This document shows, piece by piece, positions 33,600 through 42,355 of a stretch of DNA of 64,000 nucleotides. Position numbers and translations under genes: made by a program. The notes under the pieces were generated by a model that did no database searches, was not told where the DNA came from, and worked only from the letters and a program-made list of their open reading frames with translations. The stretch's first letter is position 1. The number at the start of each line of letters is the position of its first letter. Source of the stretch: Mycolicibacterium sediminis (GTDB lineage: Bacteria; Actinomycetota; Actinomycetes; Mycobacteriales; Mycobacteriaceae); assembly GCF_010731735.1 (NCBI RefSeq), contig NZ_AP022588.1:3720001-3784000 (forward strand), in the 5' to 3' direction.

Positions 33600-34808
33600 A
33601 TGACCACCCCCACGGCCCGCGGCGCCGACGTGTACTACGACCCCTACGACACCGACATCGTCGCGGACCCATACCCCGTCTACGCGCGTCTGCGTGACGA
33701 GGCACCGATCTACCACAACGGGCGCTACGACTTCTGGGCGATCTCCCGGCACGCCGACGTCGAACGCGCACTGGCCGATTGGCAGACCTACTCCAACGAC
33801 CGCAGTGACATCCTCGAGCTGATCAACTCCGACTTCGACATGCCCGAGGGCGTGATGATGTTCGAGGATCCGCCCGTGCACACGATGCTCCGCGGTCTGG
33901 TGTCTCGGGTGTTCACACCGCGCCGCATGGCGGCGATCGAGGACCAGATCCGGGCCTACTGCGTGCGCTGTCTCGACCCGCACGTCGGCACGGACGGCTT
34001 CGACGTGATCGCCGAACTGGCGGCGATGATGCCGATGCGGGTCATCGGAATGCTCCTCGGCATACCGGAAACGGAGCAGATCGCGGTGCGAGACGCCAAC
34101 GACGCCGGCCTGCGCACCAAGCCCGGAGCGCCGATGCGGGTGTCGAACCCCGACGCGATCGCCGATGGTCGGATCTACGCGGAGTACGTCGAGTGGCGCT
34201 CCAAGAACCCCTCCGACGATCTGATGACCTCGCTGCTGAACGTCGAGTTCACCGACGGCGACGGCGTCACCCGGAAGCTGACCCGCGGGGAGGTGCTGCA
34301 CTACACGCAGGTGGTCGCCGGTGCGGGCAACGAGACCACCGGCCGCCTGATCGGCTGGCTGGCGAAGGTGCTCGCGGACCATCCCGAGCAGCGCCGACTC
34401 GTCCACGAGGACCGCTCACTGCTCAACCGCGCCATCGACGAGACGCTGCGCTTCGAGCCCACGGGGCCGCACGTCGGCCGCTTCGTTGCCAGGGACGTCG
34501 TGTGCCACGGCCGGACCATTCCCGCCGGCAGTGCGGTCCTGCTGTTGTTCGGCGCCGCCAACCGCGACCCCCGCCGCTACGCCGACCCCGACGTCTTCGA
34601 CCTTCGCCGCACCGACATCTCGCACCTGACGTTCGGCAAGGGAGTGCACTACTGCCTCGGCGCCAACCTCGCGCGTCTGGAGGGACGCGTCGCGCTCGAC
34701 GAGATGCTGAACCGGTGGCCCGACTGGGGAATCGACGAGTCGACGGCCCGCCTCGCCCCGACGTCGACCGTGCGGGGCTGGGAACGGCTGCGCATCGTCC
34801 TGGGTTGA
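33600..34808 (+). CDS. Cytochrome P450
   Basis: 402-residue soluble bacterial P450. I-helix motif VAGAGNETTGRLIG, ExxR in DETLRFEP, and the haem loop FGKGVHYCLGANLAR with the Cys ligand are all present. The GAGGAGG ribosome site precedes ATG 33600. No ferredoxin or reductase gene is adjacent, so redox partners must come from elsewhere. Substrate not assignable; the CYP family number would need comparison. Its 3' end faces a small monooxygenase gene of the alcohol dehydrogenase operon, 16 bp away. Confidence 0.93.
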   Translation: MTTPTARGADVYYDPYDTDIVADPYPVYARLRDEAPIYHNGRYDFWAISRHADVERALADWQTYSNDRSDILELINSDFDMPEGVMMFEDPPVHTMLRGLVSRVFTPRRMAAIEDQIRAYCVRCLDPHVGTDGFDVIAELAAMMPMRVIGMLLGIPETEQIAVRDANDAGLRTKPGAPMRVSNPDAIADGRIYAEYVEWRSKNPSDDLMTSLLNVEFTDGDGVTRKLTRGEVLHYTQVVAGAGNETTGRLIGWLAKVLADHPEQRRLVHEDRSLLNRAIDETLRFEPTGPHVGRFVARDVVCHGRTIPAGSAVLLLFGAANRDPRRYADPDVFDLRRTDISHLTFGKGVHYCLGANLARLEGRVALDEMLNRWPDWGIDESTARLAPTSTVRGWERLRIVLG

Positions 34809-34824
34809 CGGCTCGAACGAACGA

Positions 34825-35148
34825 TCAGTCGACCCTGATCTCGCCCATCTCCGACCATCCCTCCGCGTCGATGGAGTGGCTGATGATCAGCGGCGTCGAC
34901 GCCAGCACGTCGGGCGCTGCGGCGACGAACGTCTTGAAGTGCTCGCTGCCGACGTGCTCGCCACCGGCATCGCCGTCGCGAAACCCCTCGACGAGAACGT
35001 ATTCCGAGGGATCGTCGATGCTGCGCGACCACTCGAAGAACAGGTTGCCCGGTTCGTTGCGGGTGGCTGCGGTGAAGTCGGCGACGACGTCGGGAAACGT
35101 CTCGACGAACTCCGGTTTCGGGGTCCACTTGACCACGATGAAGATCAC
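34825..35148 (-). CDS. Antibiotic biosynthesis monooxygenase (ABM) domain protein
   Basis: 107-residue dimeric ferredoxin-like fold protein. It starts VIFIVVKWTPKPEFVETFPDVVADFTAATRNEPGNLFFEWSRS, the usual first strand/helix and the ABM-type NEPGN turn, and contains HVGSEHFKTF. Members act as cofactor-free quinol or small-molecule oxygenases, or are of unknown role. GTG 35148 follows GGGGG by a few bases and starts eight bases after the stop of the alcohol dehydrogenase, so it is the last gene of that operon. Confidence 0.8.
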   Translation of the reverse strand: MIFIVVKWTPKPEFVETFPDVVADFTAATRNEPGNLFFEWSRSIDDPSEYVLVEGFRDGDAGGEHVGSEHFKTFVAAAPDVLASTPLIISHSIDAEGWSEMGEIRVD

Positions 35149-35156
35149 GGCGCCCC

Positions 35157-36191
35157 CTAGGGGATCAGAATGGCGCGACCGCGGACGTTGCCGTTGTCGA
35201 GATCGGTGATGGCCGACTGGAAGTCGTCGAGTTGGTACTTCTGGGTGTGCAGGTTGACCTTGCCGCGGGCGGCAAGCGCCATGAGGTCGCACAGGTCGTT
35301 GTAGGAGCCGACGAGGTTGCCGATGAAGTTGATCTCATTGGAGACGACGTCGATGGTCGGGACGTCGATGTTCTCGCCGTAACCCACGACGTAGTAGTCG
35401 CCCGCCCCGCGCAACATCGCGACGCCCTCGGCGGTCGCGCCACCCTCGCCCACGAAGTCGACGACGGCCTCGGCGCCGTGGCCGCCGGTGAGGTCGAGCA
35501 CCTGCTGCACCTGGGTTCCGTCGGCCATGACCCCGCAATCGGCGCCGATGGCCTCTGCGAGCTTCAGCGCCTCCGGGTTGCGGTCGACGACGATGAGTTC
35601 GGCGGGGGACAGCGACTTCATCACCTGGATTCCGATGTGCCCGAGGCCGCCTGCGCCGATCATGACCACACGGTCACGCGGGGTCAGCCGCTTGGCGGCC
35701 TTCGCGGCGGCGTGATAGGCGGTGAGACCCGCGTCGGCCAGCGCGGCGACGTCCGACGGTTCGAGCGAGTCGTCGATCTTCACCACGCTGCGCGCCGACG
35801 TCTTCAGGTATTCGGCGTACCCGCCGTTGGTGTCGATGCCTGGAAACTGATTCGCCTCACAGTGGACGTCGTCACCGGATCTGCACGCCCGGCACAGCCC
35901 GCAGGTGATCAGCGGGTGCACGATCACCTTGTCGCCCTCCACGACGTTCGTGACGGCCGAGCCGACGGCCTCCACCCAGCCGGCGTTCTCGTGTCCGATC
36001 GTGTACGGCAGCTCGACCTGGGACTTCTCCGCCCATTGCCCCTCCAGGATGTGCAGGTCGGTGCGGCAGACCCCGGCCCCGCCGATCTTCACCACGACGT
36101 CGAACGGGCCCGTCGGCGTCGGCTTCTCCACGTCGGCCATCTCGAGGTTCTGGTGATAGCCGACGACACGGACGGCCCTCATGGTGCTCAT
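35157..36191 (-). CDS. Zinc-dependent NAD(P)+ alcohol dehydrogenase
   Basis: 344-residue medium-chain dehydrogenase. Catalytic zinc ligands lie in GGAGVCRTDLHI and TIGHENAGWVEAVG. Structural zinc cysteines are CGLCRACRSGDDVHC. The Rossmann motif is VVMIGAGGLGHIGIQ and is followed by VVDRNPEAL, with the Asp expected for NAD+. This enzyme type follows the amidohydrolase and DUF59 genes in the mim (propane/acetone) operons of mycobacteria, where it acts on secondary alcohols such as 2-propanol. The ATG overlaps the DUF59 stop and has AAGGAG upstream. Confidence 0.92.
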   Translation of the reverse strand: MSTMRAVRVVGYHQNLEMADVEKPTPTGPFDVVVKIGGAGVCRTDLHILEGQWAEKSQVELPYTIGHENAGWVEAVGSAVTNVVEGDKVIVHPLITCGLCRACRSGDDVHCEANQFPGIDTNGGYAEYLKTSARSVVKIDDSLEPSDVAALADAGLTAYHAAAKAAKRLTPRDRVVMIGAGGLGHIGIQVMKSLSPAELIVVDRNPEALKLAEAIGADCGVMADGTQVQQVLDLTGGHGAEAVVDFVGEGGATAEGVAMLRGAGDYYVVGYGENIDVPTIDVVSNEINFIGNLVGSYNDLCDLMALAARGKVNLHTQKYQLDDFQSAITDLDNGNVRGRAILIP

Positions 36192-36916
36192 GGGTGGACT
36201 CCTTCGAGGATGGTGAGTGGGGTGAAAGTGGTTGGCAAGGCTGGTGTCTCGTCGCCGTAACGGGTGCCGAGCAGCCCCCGGCAGAAGTGCGCGTTGCCGT
36301 CGATGGAGATCCGCGTCGACCGGGCGCGGCGCAGAGCCAGTTCCGGGTCTTCGGGTGGACGCCCCTCGTGGTCGACGAGCACGGCCGAGTCGCCGCCGGT
36401 CGGCAGCCCCAGGGCTGCCCGGCGGTGCAGCAGTGCGCGGGACGCGTCGTCGGCCGGCAGGTCGGCCAGCGTGGCCGAGCCGATCGACTCGGACGGGAAC
36501 CCGGCACGCAACAGCGCGGTCAGGCAGCGCTCCATCGCCGCGGTGTGGGCCTTGCGCCGGAACGTCTCCCGCAGTTCGTCGAGGCCGACGTCGGCCTCGT
36601 GACCGAACGTGCCGCGGTACCCGGCGTCTGCCGCCAAGCCCGCGTTGATGATCAACGAGTCGTGATGGTCGTCGAGTTCGACCGTCACGACGTGTGTCCA
36701 GTCGAGACCGTTGAGGACGTCCTTGGAGTCCGATGCCATCAGGTAGGCGAAGTTCGGGGAGCAGAACGACGTCGGCAGCCGTAGGTGCACCTTTACGTTG
36801 CCACCCGGCGACAGGGTCAGCGAGCGAACGAAGCCGAGCGAGGTGATCGGCTCGTCGAGTTCGGGATCCATCACCGTGGCGAGTGCTGCGAGGGCCGAGT
36901 CGTACCGCGTCGTCAC
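36188..36916 (-). CDS. DUF59 (MIP18-type) metal-sulfur cluster assembly protein
   Basis: 242 residues. The N-terminal half is the DUF59/MIP18 fold (MDPELDEPITSLGFVRSLTLSP...LRLPTSFCSPNFAYLM) with the conserved Cys in the SFCSPN loop. The C-terminal 130 residues are an extension found in the mim-operon relatives. In those operons such a protein is thought to help mature the binuclear iron monooxygenase or its partners; here no monooxygenase gene is present, so its client is uncertain. It overlaps both neighbours (GTGA with the amidohydrolase, ATGA with the dehydrogenase). Confidence 0.82.
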   Translation of the reverse strand: MTTRYDSALAALATVMDPELDEPITSLGFVRSLTLSPGGNVKVHLRLPTSFCSPNFAYLMASDSKDVLNGLDWTHVVTVELDDHHDSLIINAGLAADAGYRGTFGHEADVGLDELRETFRRKAHTAAMERCLTALLRAGFPSESIGSATLADLPADDASRALLHRRAALGLPTGGDSAVLVDHEGRPPEDPELALRRARSTRISIDGNAHFCRGLLGTRYGDETPALPTTFTPLTILEGVHP

Positions 36917-37950
36917 GCGTCCACCAGATTGTCGGCGCCCCGTGGCCCGGTCTCGGTCTCCGCGGCGTCGGGGATCTGGAGTTCCGCCGGCACCGGGATG
37001 TCGTACATCTTCGCGGCGTTGAGGCCGAGCACCTTCTTCTTCTGGTCGGTGGTGATCGGTGCGTACTCGCCGAGGTCGTCGGGGATCTGGAAGTCGACGA
37101 AGGCCTCGACGAGCCACCTCGGCGTCCACAGCGCGTAATCGGACGAGAACTGGATGCGGTCCTCACCGATCCAGTACAGGAGTTCTCCCATGATCTGCGC
37201 GAAGTACTTCGGTCGGGTGTGGATGAACGGCATGGCGACGGCGAGACCGGCGTGCACGTTCGGTTCCTGCGTGGCGATCCAGCAGAAGTCCTCGAGTCGG
37301 GGCAGCCCGCAGTGCTCGACGACGAAGTTGAGGTCCGTGAAGTCGGACGCGACGTGGTCGACGTCGGCGACGTCGAAGGCATCGCGGTCCAGCGGCCGGA
37401 TCGTGGGTCCCTTGTGCACGTGGATGTTTCGGATGCCCAGCTCGCGGCACGCCTCGAAGTAGCGGTACGCCCACGGGTCGTCGAGCTTGTAGCCGCGGGA
37501 GTCACCGTGCCATTCCGCGGTGTAGAGCTTGACGCCCTTGAGGTGGTACTTCTCGGCGTCGAGGCGCAGCTGATCGAGCCCCTGCTCACCGTTGCGGGGA
37601 TCGAAGTGGTGGTTGTAGGTCAGCTTGTCCGGGTGCTTGGCGGCCAGCTCGGACGCCTCGTCGGTCTGGCCGAAGCCCTTGTAGTAGAACTCGCCGAGGT
37701 GGGCCGGCTGGAAGATCGCATGGTCGACGTAGCCGTCGGTGAAGAGGTCCTTCATCAGCCGTTCGCCGCCCTGGTACAGGTACTCGTCGTAGGTCCACAG
37801 CTCCGACTCCGGCGACAGGTTGCGGTGGTAGTCGTAGAAGCAGTCGATGAACTGCTTGCCGTGGATGTTGCGCTGATTCTCCGGTCGCGCGTCCCACAGG
37901 GCGATGTGGGCGTCGACGATGAAGTAGCTGGTGTCGTCCTTGCGGTACAT
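36913..37950 (-). CDS. Amidohydrolase family protein (mim operon type)
   Basis: 345-residue TIM-barrel metal-dependent hydrolase of the amidohydrolase-2 group. DAHIALWD near the N terminus corresponds to the first metal motif, HHFDPRNG and NIHVHKGPTIRPLD lie mid-protein, VEHCGLPRL follows, and FSSDYALWTPRW carries the late Asp. It belongs with the family that accompanies propane/phenol monooxygenases (mimABCD) in mycobacteria; its reaction there is not settled. ATG 37950 has GGAAGGA upstream. It is the first gene of the operon amidohydrolase-DUF59-ADH-ABM, divergent from the regulator. Confidence 0.85.
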   Translation of the reverse strand: MYRKDDTSYFIVDAHIALWDARPENQRNIHGKQFIDCFYDYHRNLSPESELWTYDEYLYQGGERLMKDLFTDGYVDHAIFQPAHLGEFYYKGFGQTDEASELAAKHPDKLTYNHHFDPRNGEQGLDQLRLDAEKYHLKGVKLYTAEWHGDSRGYKLDDPWAYRYFEACRELGIRNIHVHKGPTIRPLDRDAFDVADVDHVASDFTDLNFVVEHCGLPRLEDFCWIATQEPNVHAGLAVAMPFIHTRPKYFAQIMGELLYWIGEDRIQFSSDYALWTPRWLVEAFVDFQIPDDLGEYAPITTDQKKKVLGLNAAKMYDIPVPAELQIPDAAETETGPRGADNLVDA

Positions 37951-37968
37951 GGGGCTGTCCTTCCCTGG

Positions 37969-38051
37969 TGTGACGGCTGTCACAACACTGAGGCGAGCCT
38001 AGGAGCGCGACGAGCCGGTGCCGAGGGCCGTGGCGTCTCAATCTGAGACGC
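37969..38051. promoter_or_regulatory. Inverted repeats between the amidohydrolase operon and its regulator
   Basis: GCGTCTCA (38033-38040) and TGAGACGC (38044-38051) form a perfect 8-bp inverted repeat with a 3-bp spacer. A second one, TGTGAC-GGCT-GTCACA, lies at 37969-37984 close to the operon start. Either could bind the divergently encoded NtrC-like regulator or another factor. Confidence 0.6.
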
Positions 38052-38115
38052 TGCGGATGCACACCGCGGTGCGCGAGGGTGGCAGGATTTGTAACGTGGA
38101 TCACAGGAGGTGCGC

Positions 38116-39603
38116 GTGACCGCCGGAGTCCCCGAACGCGTGGGGCTGCACCGTGCGCAGCGCCGCGAGTCCGGCGACGTCGCGGTCACCGCCGAGGCGG
38201 TGCCCCGTCGACTGCTGGCGTCATGGCAGCGCAGCGAGGAGTACGGGATCTCGCTGGACGCGGTCGAGCCGGTGTTCACGGGTACCGACGACCTCGGGTC
38301 GCTGTTCTTCGAATGTGGCAACGAGGTACTCGCCGATCTGCACCGGACGCTGGCGAACGAGCCGGTGAGCATGATGCTCACCGACGCCGAGGGCGTCGTG
38401 CTCTCCCGGCTCTCGGGTGACCGGTCACTGCTCGAGGCTCTGGACGACGTCCACCTGGCACCTGGGTTCGCCTATTCCGAGCGCGAGGTGGGCACCAACG
38501 GGCTCGGCCTCGCCCTGGCCGACCGGGTGCCGACGCTGGTTCGTGCCGAGCAGCACTACTCGATGAGTCTGTGCAGCTTCACCTGCGCCGCCGTCCCCGT
38601 CCTCGATCCACAGACCGGTCGTCTGGAGGGCAGTGTCAACCTCACCACCTGGTCGCGGTCGTCGAGCGACCTGCTGCTCGCGCTGGCTCGGTCGGCGGCC
38701 AGCAACACCAGCGCGTTGATGCTCGCCCGGACTAGCGGGCGGCCGCGCCGACAGCCGCCCCGGGGTCAGGTGTTCCGGGTCGAGGTACCGAGGCTGGAGC
38801 CGGGGTCAGGCACGTTGCACGACCTGTCCACGCAGTGGAACGACGTCGTAGCGGCCGCGGAGCGTGGGATGGCCTCCGGCGGAATCGTCGCTGCGGTGGG
38901 TGAACTCGGCTCCGGGCGGGCGACGTCGCTGGCGCAGGCCGCCCGCCACGTCCATCCGAGGGATCGCATCCTGTCCGCGACGGCGCCCGCACCGACCGAC
39001 GTCCAGACGTGGTTGGGGCTGTGGACACCGGAACTCGGCAAGTCACACACCGCGGTCATCGTCCGCAACGTCGACATGCTGCCGACCTGGGTCGCCGAAC
39101 GGCTGCGCGCACTGGTCCTTCGCGGCAGCACCGAGGCGGCGGTGCCGTTCGCGGTGACCGCGGAGCGCTTCGCGGACATCCCCCCGGCGCTGGCGGAACT
39201 CGTCGACACCGTGGTCGACGTACCGCCGCTGCGAGATCGGTGCGACGACGTGCTGCCGCTGGCGCTGCACGTCGCCCGCCGGGTGCGGGGCCGTGACGTC
39301 GACGTCACCCCGGCCGCGGCGAGGGCGCTGCGCAATCACGACTGGCCTGGCAACGTCGACGAGCTGACCCGCGTCGTCACGCACGCCGCGGGCCGGGCCG
39401 ACGTGATCGACGTCGGCGGACTGCCTCCGGAGGTGTTGGCGGGCAGCACCCGACACCTGTCGCGGATCGAGGCATTCGAGCGCGGCGAGATCATCCGGGT
39501 CCTCGGACTGCAGGATTCGACGATGGCCGACGCCGCTCGCGAACTGGGGATGAGCCGCGCCACGCTCTACCGCAAGATCGCCCAGTACGACATCCACCAG
39601 TAG
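38116..39603 (+). CDS. GAF-AAA-Fis type regulator, MimR/AcoR-like, sigma54 motifs missing
   Basis: 495 residues. The N terminus (RLLASWQRSEEYGISLDAVEP) and GAF domain (SVMMLTDAEGVVLSRL...FAYSEREVGTNGLGLAL) match AcoR/MimR-type activators. The central AAA-like part has a weak P-loop GELGSGRATSLAQ with Arg in place of Lys and no GAFTGA loop, so it should not contact sigma54, which mycobacteria lack. The C terminus is a Fis-type HTH (MADAARELGMSRATLYRKIAQYDIHQ). GTG 38116 follows AGGAGG by five bases. Divergent from the amidohydrolase operon, which it probably controls. Confidence 0.85.
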   Translation: MTAGVPERVGLHRAQRRESGDVAVTAEAVPRRLLASWQRSEEYGISLDAVEPVFTGTDDLGSLFFECGNEVLADLHRTLANEPVSMMLTDAEGVVLSRLSGDRSLLEALDDVHLAPGFAYSEREVGTNGLGLALADRVPTLVRAEQHYSMSLCSFTCAAVPVLDPQTGRLEGSVNLTTWSRSSSDLLLALARSAASNTSALMLARTSGRPRRQPPRGQVFRVEVPRLEPGSGTLHDLSTQWNDVVAAAERGMASGGIVAAVGELGSGRATSLAQAARHVHPRDRILSATAPAPTDVQTWLGLWTPELGKSHTAVIVRNVDMLPTWVAERLRALVLRGSTEAAVPFAVTAERFADIPPALAELVDTVVDVPPLRDRCDDVLPLALHVARRVRGRDVDVTPAAARALRNHDWPGNVDELTRVVTHAAGRADVIDVGGLPPEVLAGSTRHLSRIEAFERGEIIRVLGLQDSTMADAARELGMSRATLYRKIAQYDIHQ

Positions 39604-39639
39604 AGGCGTACCCGCGGACGGACGGGGTATGGGATCACG

Positions 39640-40596
39640 ATGGCAAAGATCGGATACTTCCTGTCCTGTGAACAGTTCGGCCCGAAGGAATTGATCGACC
39701 AGGCGAAGCGCGCCGAGGCGGCGGGGTTCGAGGCCCTGTGGATCTCGGACCACTTCCATCCGTGGAACGACGAGCAGGGCCAAAGCCCCTTCGTGTGGGG
39801 TGTGATCGGTGCCTTGTCGGAGGTGACGTCGCTCCCCGTCACGACGGCCGTCACGTGCCCGACCATCCGCATCCACCCCGCGATCATCGCGCAGGCCGTG
39901 GCCACCGCCGCCGTGCAGCTCGACGGCCGGTTCGTCTTCGGCGTCGGCAGCGGCGAGGCGCTCAACGAACACGTCCTGGGCGACCCGTGGCCATCGGTCG
40001 GCGTGCGCCTCGAGATGCTCGAGGAGTCACTCGAGATCATCCGAAAGCTGCACGAGGGCAGGGAGATCAGCTACCACGGCCTGCACTACGAAGTGCAGGA
40101 GGCGCGCATCTACACGCTGCCGGAGCAGCCCGTCCCGATCTACGTGTCGGGCTTCGGAACCCAGGCAGCCGAACTCGCCGGGCGCATCGGCGACGGCTTC
40201 TGCACCACCATGCCCGACGCGGAGCTGATCAAGGCGTTCCGCGAGTCCGGTGGCGGGGACAAGCCGGTGCAGGCCGGCACGAAGGTGAGCTGGGACCGCG
40301 ACGCGGACGCAGGCCTCGACGCGGCACATCGGCTGTGGGCCAACGAGAGCCTGCCGGGTCAGCTCGCGCAGATCCTGCCGCGGCCAAAGGACTTCGAGGA
40401 CGCGATGAGCCTCGTGCCGCGCGAGAAGGTGGGCGAGTCGGTCACGTGCGGGCCGGACGCGGACGAGCACGCCCAGCAGATCCGCCCCTACCTGGAGGCG
40501 GGCGTCGACGAGGTGTACGTGCAGCAGATCGGGCCCGACATGGAGGGGTTCTTCGCCGCGTGGGAGAAGGACGTGCTGCCGCAGCTGCGAGGCTGA
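39640..40596 (+). CDS. F420-dependent LLM-class oxidoreductase (TIGR03557 type)
   Basis: 318-residue TIM-barrel enzyme of the luciferase-like family. The start MAKIGYFLSCEQFGPKELI and ALWISDHFHPWNDEQGQSPFVW are characteristic of the F420 glucose-6-phosphate dehydrogenase-like group, as is RFVFGVGSGEALNEHVLG. Coenzyme F420 is therefore the likely cofactor. Substrate unknown. It lies 36 bp after the regulator and could be in its unit. Converges with the VOC gene. Confidence 0.85.
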   Translation: MAKIGYFLSCEQFGPKELIDQAKRAEAAGFEALWISDHFHPWNDEQGQSPFVWGVIGALSEVTSLPVTTAVTCPTIRIHPAIIAQAVATAAVQLDGRFVFGVGSGEALNEHVLGDPWPSVGVRLEMLEESLEIIRKLHEGREISYHGLHYEVQEARIYTLPEQPVPIYVSGFGTQAAELAGRIGDGFCTTMPDAELIKAFRESGGGDKPVQAGTKVSWDRDADAGLDAAHRLWANESLPGQLAQILPRPKDFEDAMSLVPREKVGESVTCGPDADEHAQQIRPYLEAGVDEVYVQQIGPDMEGFFAAWEKDVLPQLRG

Positions 40597-40597
40597 C

Positions 40598-40978
40598 TCA
40601 GTCCTCGACGCCCCATACGAGACAGAACGTGTGGCCGGCCGGGTCCCGGAACACCCGGAACTTCTCGTCCACCTCGTCCCCGACGCCCTGGATGCGAGTC
40701 GCGCCGAGTGCCAGCACCTCTCGTTCGGCGGCGTCGGGGTCATCGACACGGACGTCGAGGTGGAACTGCTGCGAGCCTCGGGGGTCCGGGAACTCCGGCG
40801 GTCGGTGCTCGGGCGCCGTCTGGAACGCCAGGCGGGTGCCGGACGTCACGTCGAGCACCACCCAGTCGTCCTCGGACTCGGCGGAGTTGATCTCGCCGCC
40901 GAGGAGGCCGGCGTAGAACTCGGCGAGTGAGCTGGGGGCCGGGCAATCGAGGACGACGGTACGCAGTGATCCGATCAT
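40598..40978 (-). CDS. VOC family (glyoxalase-like) protein
   Basis: 126 residues with two beta-alpha-beta-beta-beta modules: RTVVLDCPAPSSLAEFYAGLLGG and HLDVRVDDPDAAEREVLALGATRI, ending RVFRDPAGHTFCLVWG. Conserved metal-ligand positions (His/Glu) are only partly evident. Role unknown. Its ATG overlaps the stop of the upstream LLM monooxygenase (ATGA), so it is the last of three genes transcribed together. Confidence 0.8.
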   Translation of the reverse strand: MIGSLRTVVLDCPAPSSLAEFYAGLLGGEINSAESEDDWVVLDVTSGTRLAFQTAPEHRPPEFPDPRGSQQFHLDVRVDDPDAAEREVLALGATRIQGVGDEVDEKFRVFRDPAGHTFCLVWGVED

Positions 40979-42339
40979 GGCTGCAGGACGCGGCGTGACG
41001 GCTGCGCCAGGCCCAGGTGGTCGCGCAGCGTCGTGCCGCTGTACTCGGTGCGAAACACGCCGCGCTCCTGCAGGAGCGGCACCACCTGATCGACGAAGGG
41101 GTCCAGTCCGGTCGGCGTCACGTGCGGCACCAGGATGAAACCGTCACTCGCGTCGGCCTGCACGAGGTGGTTGATCTCGTCGGCGATGGTGGCGGCCGAA
41201 CCGATGAAGTTCTGCCTGCCGGTGACCTCGATGATGAGTTCACGTGTGGTCAGGTTCTCGGCTTCCGCCCGGGCGCGCCATTCGTTGGCGGTGGCGATCG
41301 GATCGCGGTGCATGCGGACGCTGGCCCGGCCCTTCGCGATGGTGTTCTCGCCGACGACGGGGTCGACGGTCGGCAGGGGCCCGTCGGGATCGTGGTCGGA
41401 CAGGTCGCGGTTCCAGAGTTGCTCGAGGAACTTGATCGCCGTCGCGGGGGAGACCTGGGCGAGCCGGACGTCGTGGGCGATGTCGGCGGCTTCGGCATCG
41501 GTGTCGCCGAGGACGAACGTCGCCGCGGGCAGGATCAGCAGGTCGTCGTTGGCGCGGCCGTACGTGGCCAGCCGGCCCTTGACGTCGGCGAAGAACGCCT
41601 GCCCCTCGGCCAGGGTGCCATGCCTCGAGAAGATCGCGTCGGCGGCCGAGGCCGCGAACTCCCGACCGCGGTCGGAGTCGCCGGCCTGGAAGATCACCGG
41701 CCTGCCCTGCGGGCTGCGCGGTACGTCGAACCGGCCGCCGATGTCGAAGTGGTCGCCGGCGTAGGCGAACTCGCCGGCACGCGGGTCCGACAGGAAGCGC
41801 CCGGCGTCCTTATCGGCCACGATCTCGTCGCCGTGCCAGGAGTCGAACAGGACGTGTGCGGCCTCGAGGAAGCTCTCGGCGCGCGTGTAGCGCTGGTCTT
41901 CGGCGAGGTAGCCGCCGCGGCGGAAGTTCTCACCGGTGAACGCATCCCACGACGTGACGACGTTCCACGCGGCCCGGCCATCGGACAGGTGGTCGAGTGA
42001 CGCGAACTGGCGGGCCACCTCGTAGGGCTCGTTGAACGTGGAGTTAATGGTGCCGGTCAGCCCGAGGCGCTCCGTCACCGCGGCCAGCGCGGCGAGCACC
42101 GTGAACGTGTCGGGTCGGCCGACGACGTCGAGGTCGTAGATCTGCCCGTTCTGCTCGCGCAGTCGCAGGCCCTCGGCGAGGAACATGAAGTCGAACTTGC
42201 CGCGCTCGGCGGTCTGGGCGAACCGGACGAACGAGTCGAATTCGATGTGGCTGCCGGAGGCGGGGTCACTCCACACGGTGGTGTTGTTGACGCCGGGGAA
42301 GTGCGCGGCGAGGTGAATCTGCTTGATCGGTTTGCTCAT
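40975..42339 (-). CDS. FMNH2-dependent LLM monooxygenase, NtaA/DmoA family
   Basis: 454 residues. The N terminus KPIKQIHLAAHFPGVNNTTVW and the body (SFVRFAQTAERGKFDFMFLAEG, AAWNVVTSWDAFTGENFRRGG, PVIFQAGDSDRGREFAA) are characteristic of the NtaA/SnaA/DmoA/SoxA group, two-component monooxygenases that oxidise nitrilotriacetate, dimethyl sulfide, dibenzothiophene and related compounds with reduced FMN from a separate reductase. No reductase gene is adjacent. ATG 42339 follows AGGAAG; the frame stays open to 42369. Substrate may be an organosulfur compound, as inference from the family. Confidence 0.87.
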   Translation of the reverse strand: MSKPIKQIHLAAHFPGVNNTTVWSDPASGSHIEFDSFVRFAQTAERGKFDFMFLAEGLRLREQNGQIYDLDVVGRPDTFTVLAALAAVTERLGLTGTINSTFNEPYEVARQFASLDHLSDGRAAWNVVTSWDAFTGENFRRGGYLAEDQRYTRAESFLEAAHVLFDSWHGDEIVADKDAGRFLSDPRAGEFAYAGDHFDIGGRFDVPRSPQGRPVIFQAGDSDRGREFAASAADAIFSRHGTLAEGQAFFADVKGRLATYGRANDDLLILPAATFVLGDTDAEAADIAHDVRLAQVSPATAIKFLEQLWNRDLSDHDPDGPLPTVDPVVGENTIAKGRASVRMHRDPIATANEWRARAEAENLTTRELIIEVTGRQNFIGSAATIADEINHLVQADASDGFILVPHVTPTGLDPFVDQVVPLLQERGVFRTEYSGTTLRDHLGLAQPSRRVLQP

Positions 42340-42355
42340 CGGTGCTTCCTGACGC

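Noticed and set aside
31408..33603. 731-codon plus-strand frame opposite the kinase and protease
   Set aside because: Shadow of two recognised genes on the minus strand.
37951..38115. Sigma54-type promoter for the amidohydrolase operon
   Set aside because: No -24/-12 GG...GC element is evident and mycobacteria have no sigma54; the regulator also lacks the contact loop.
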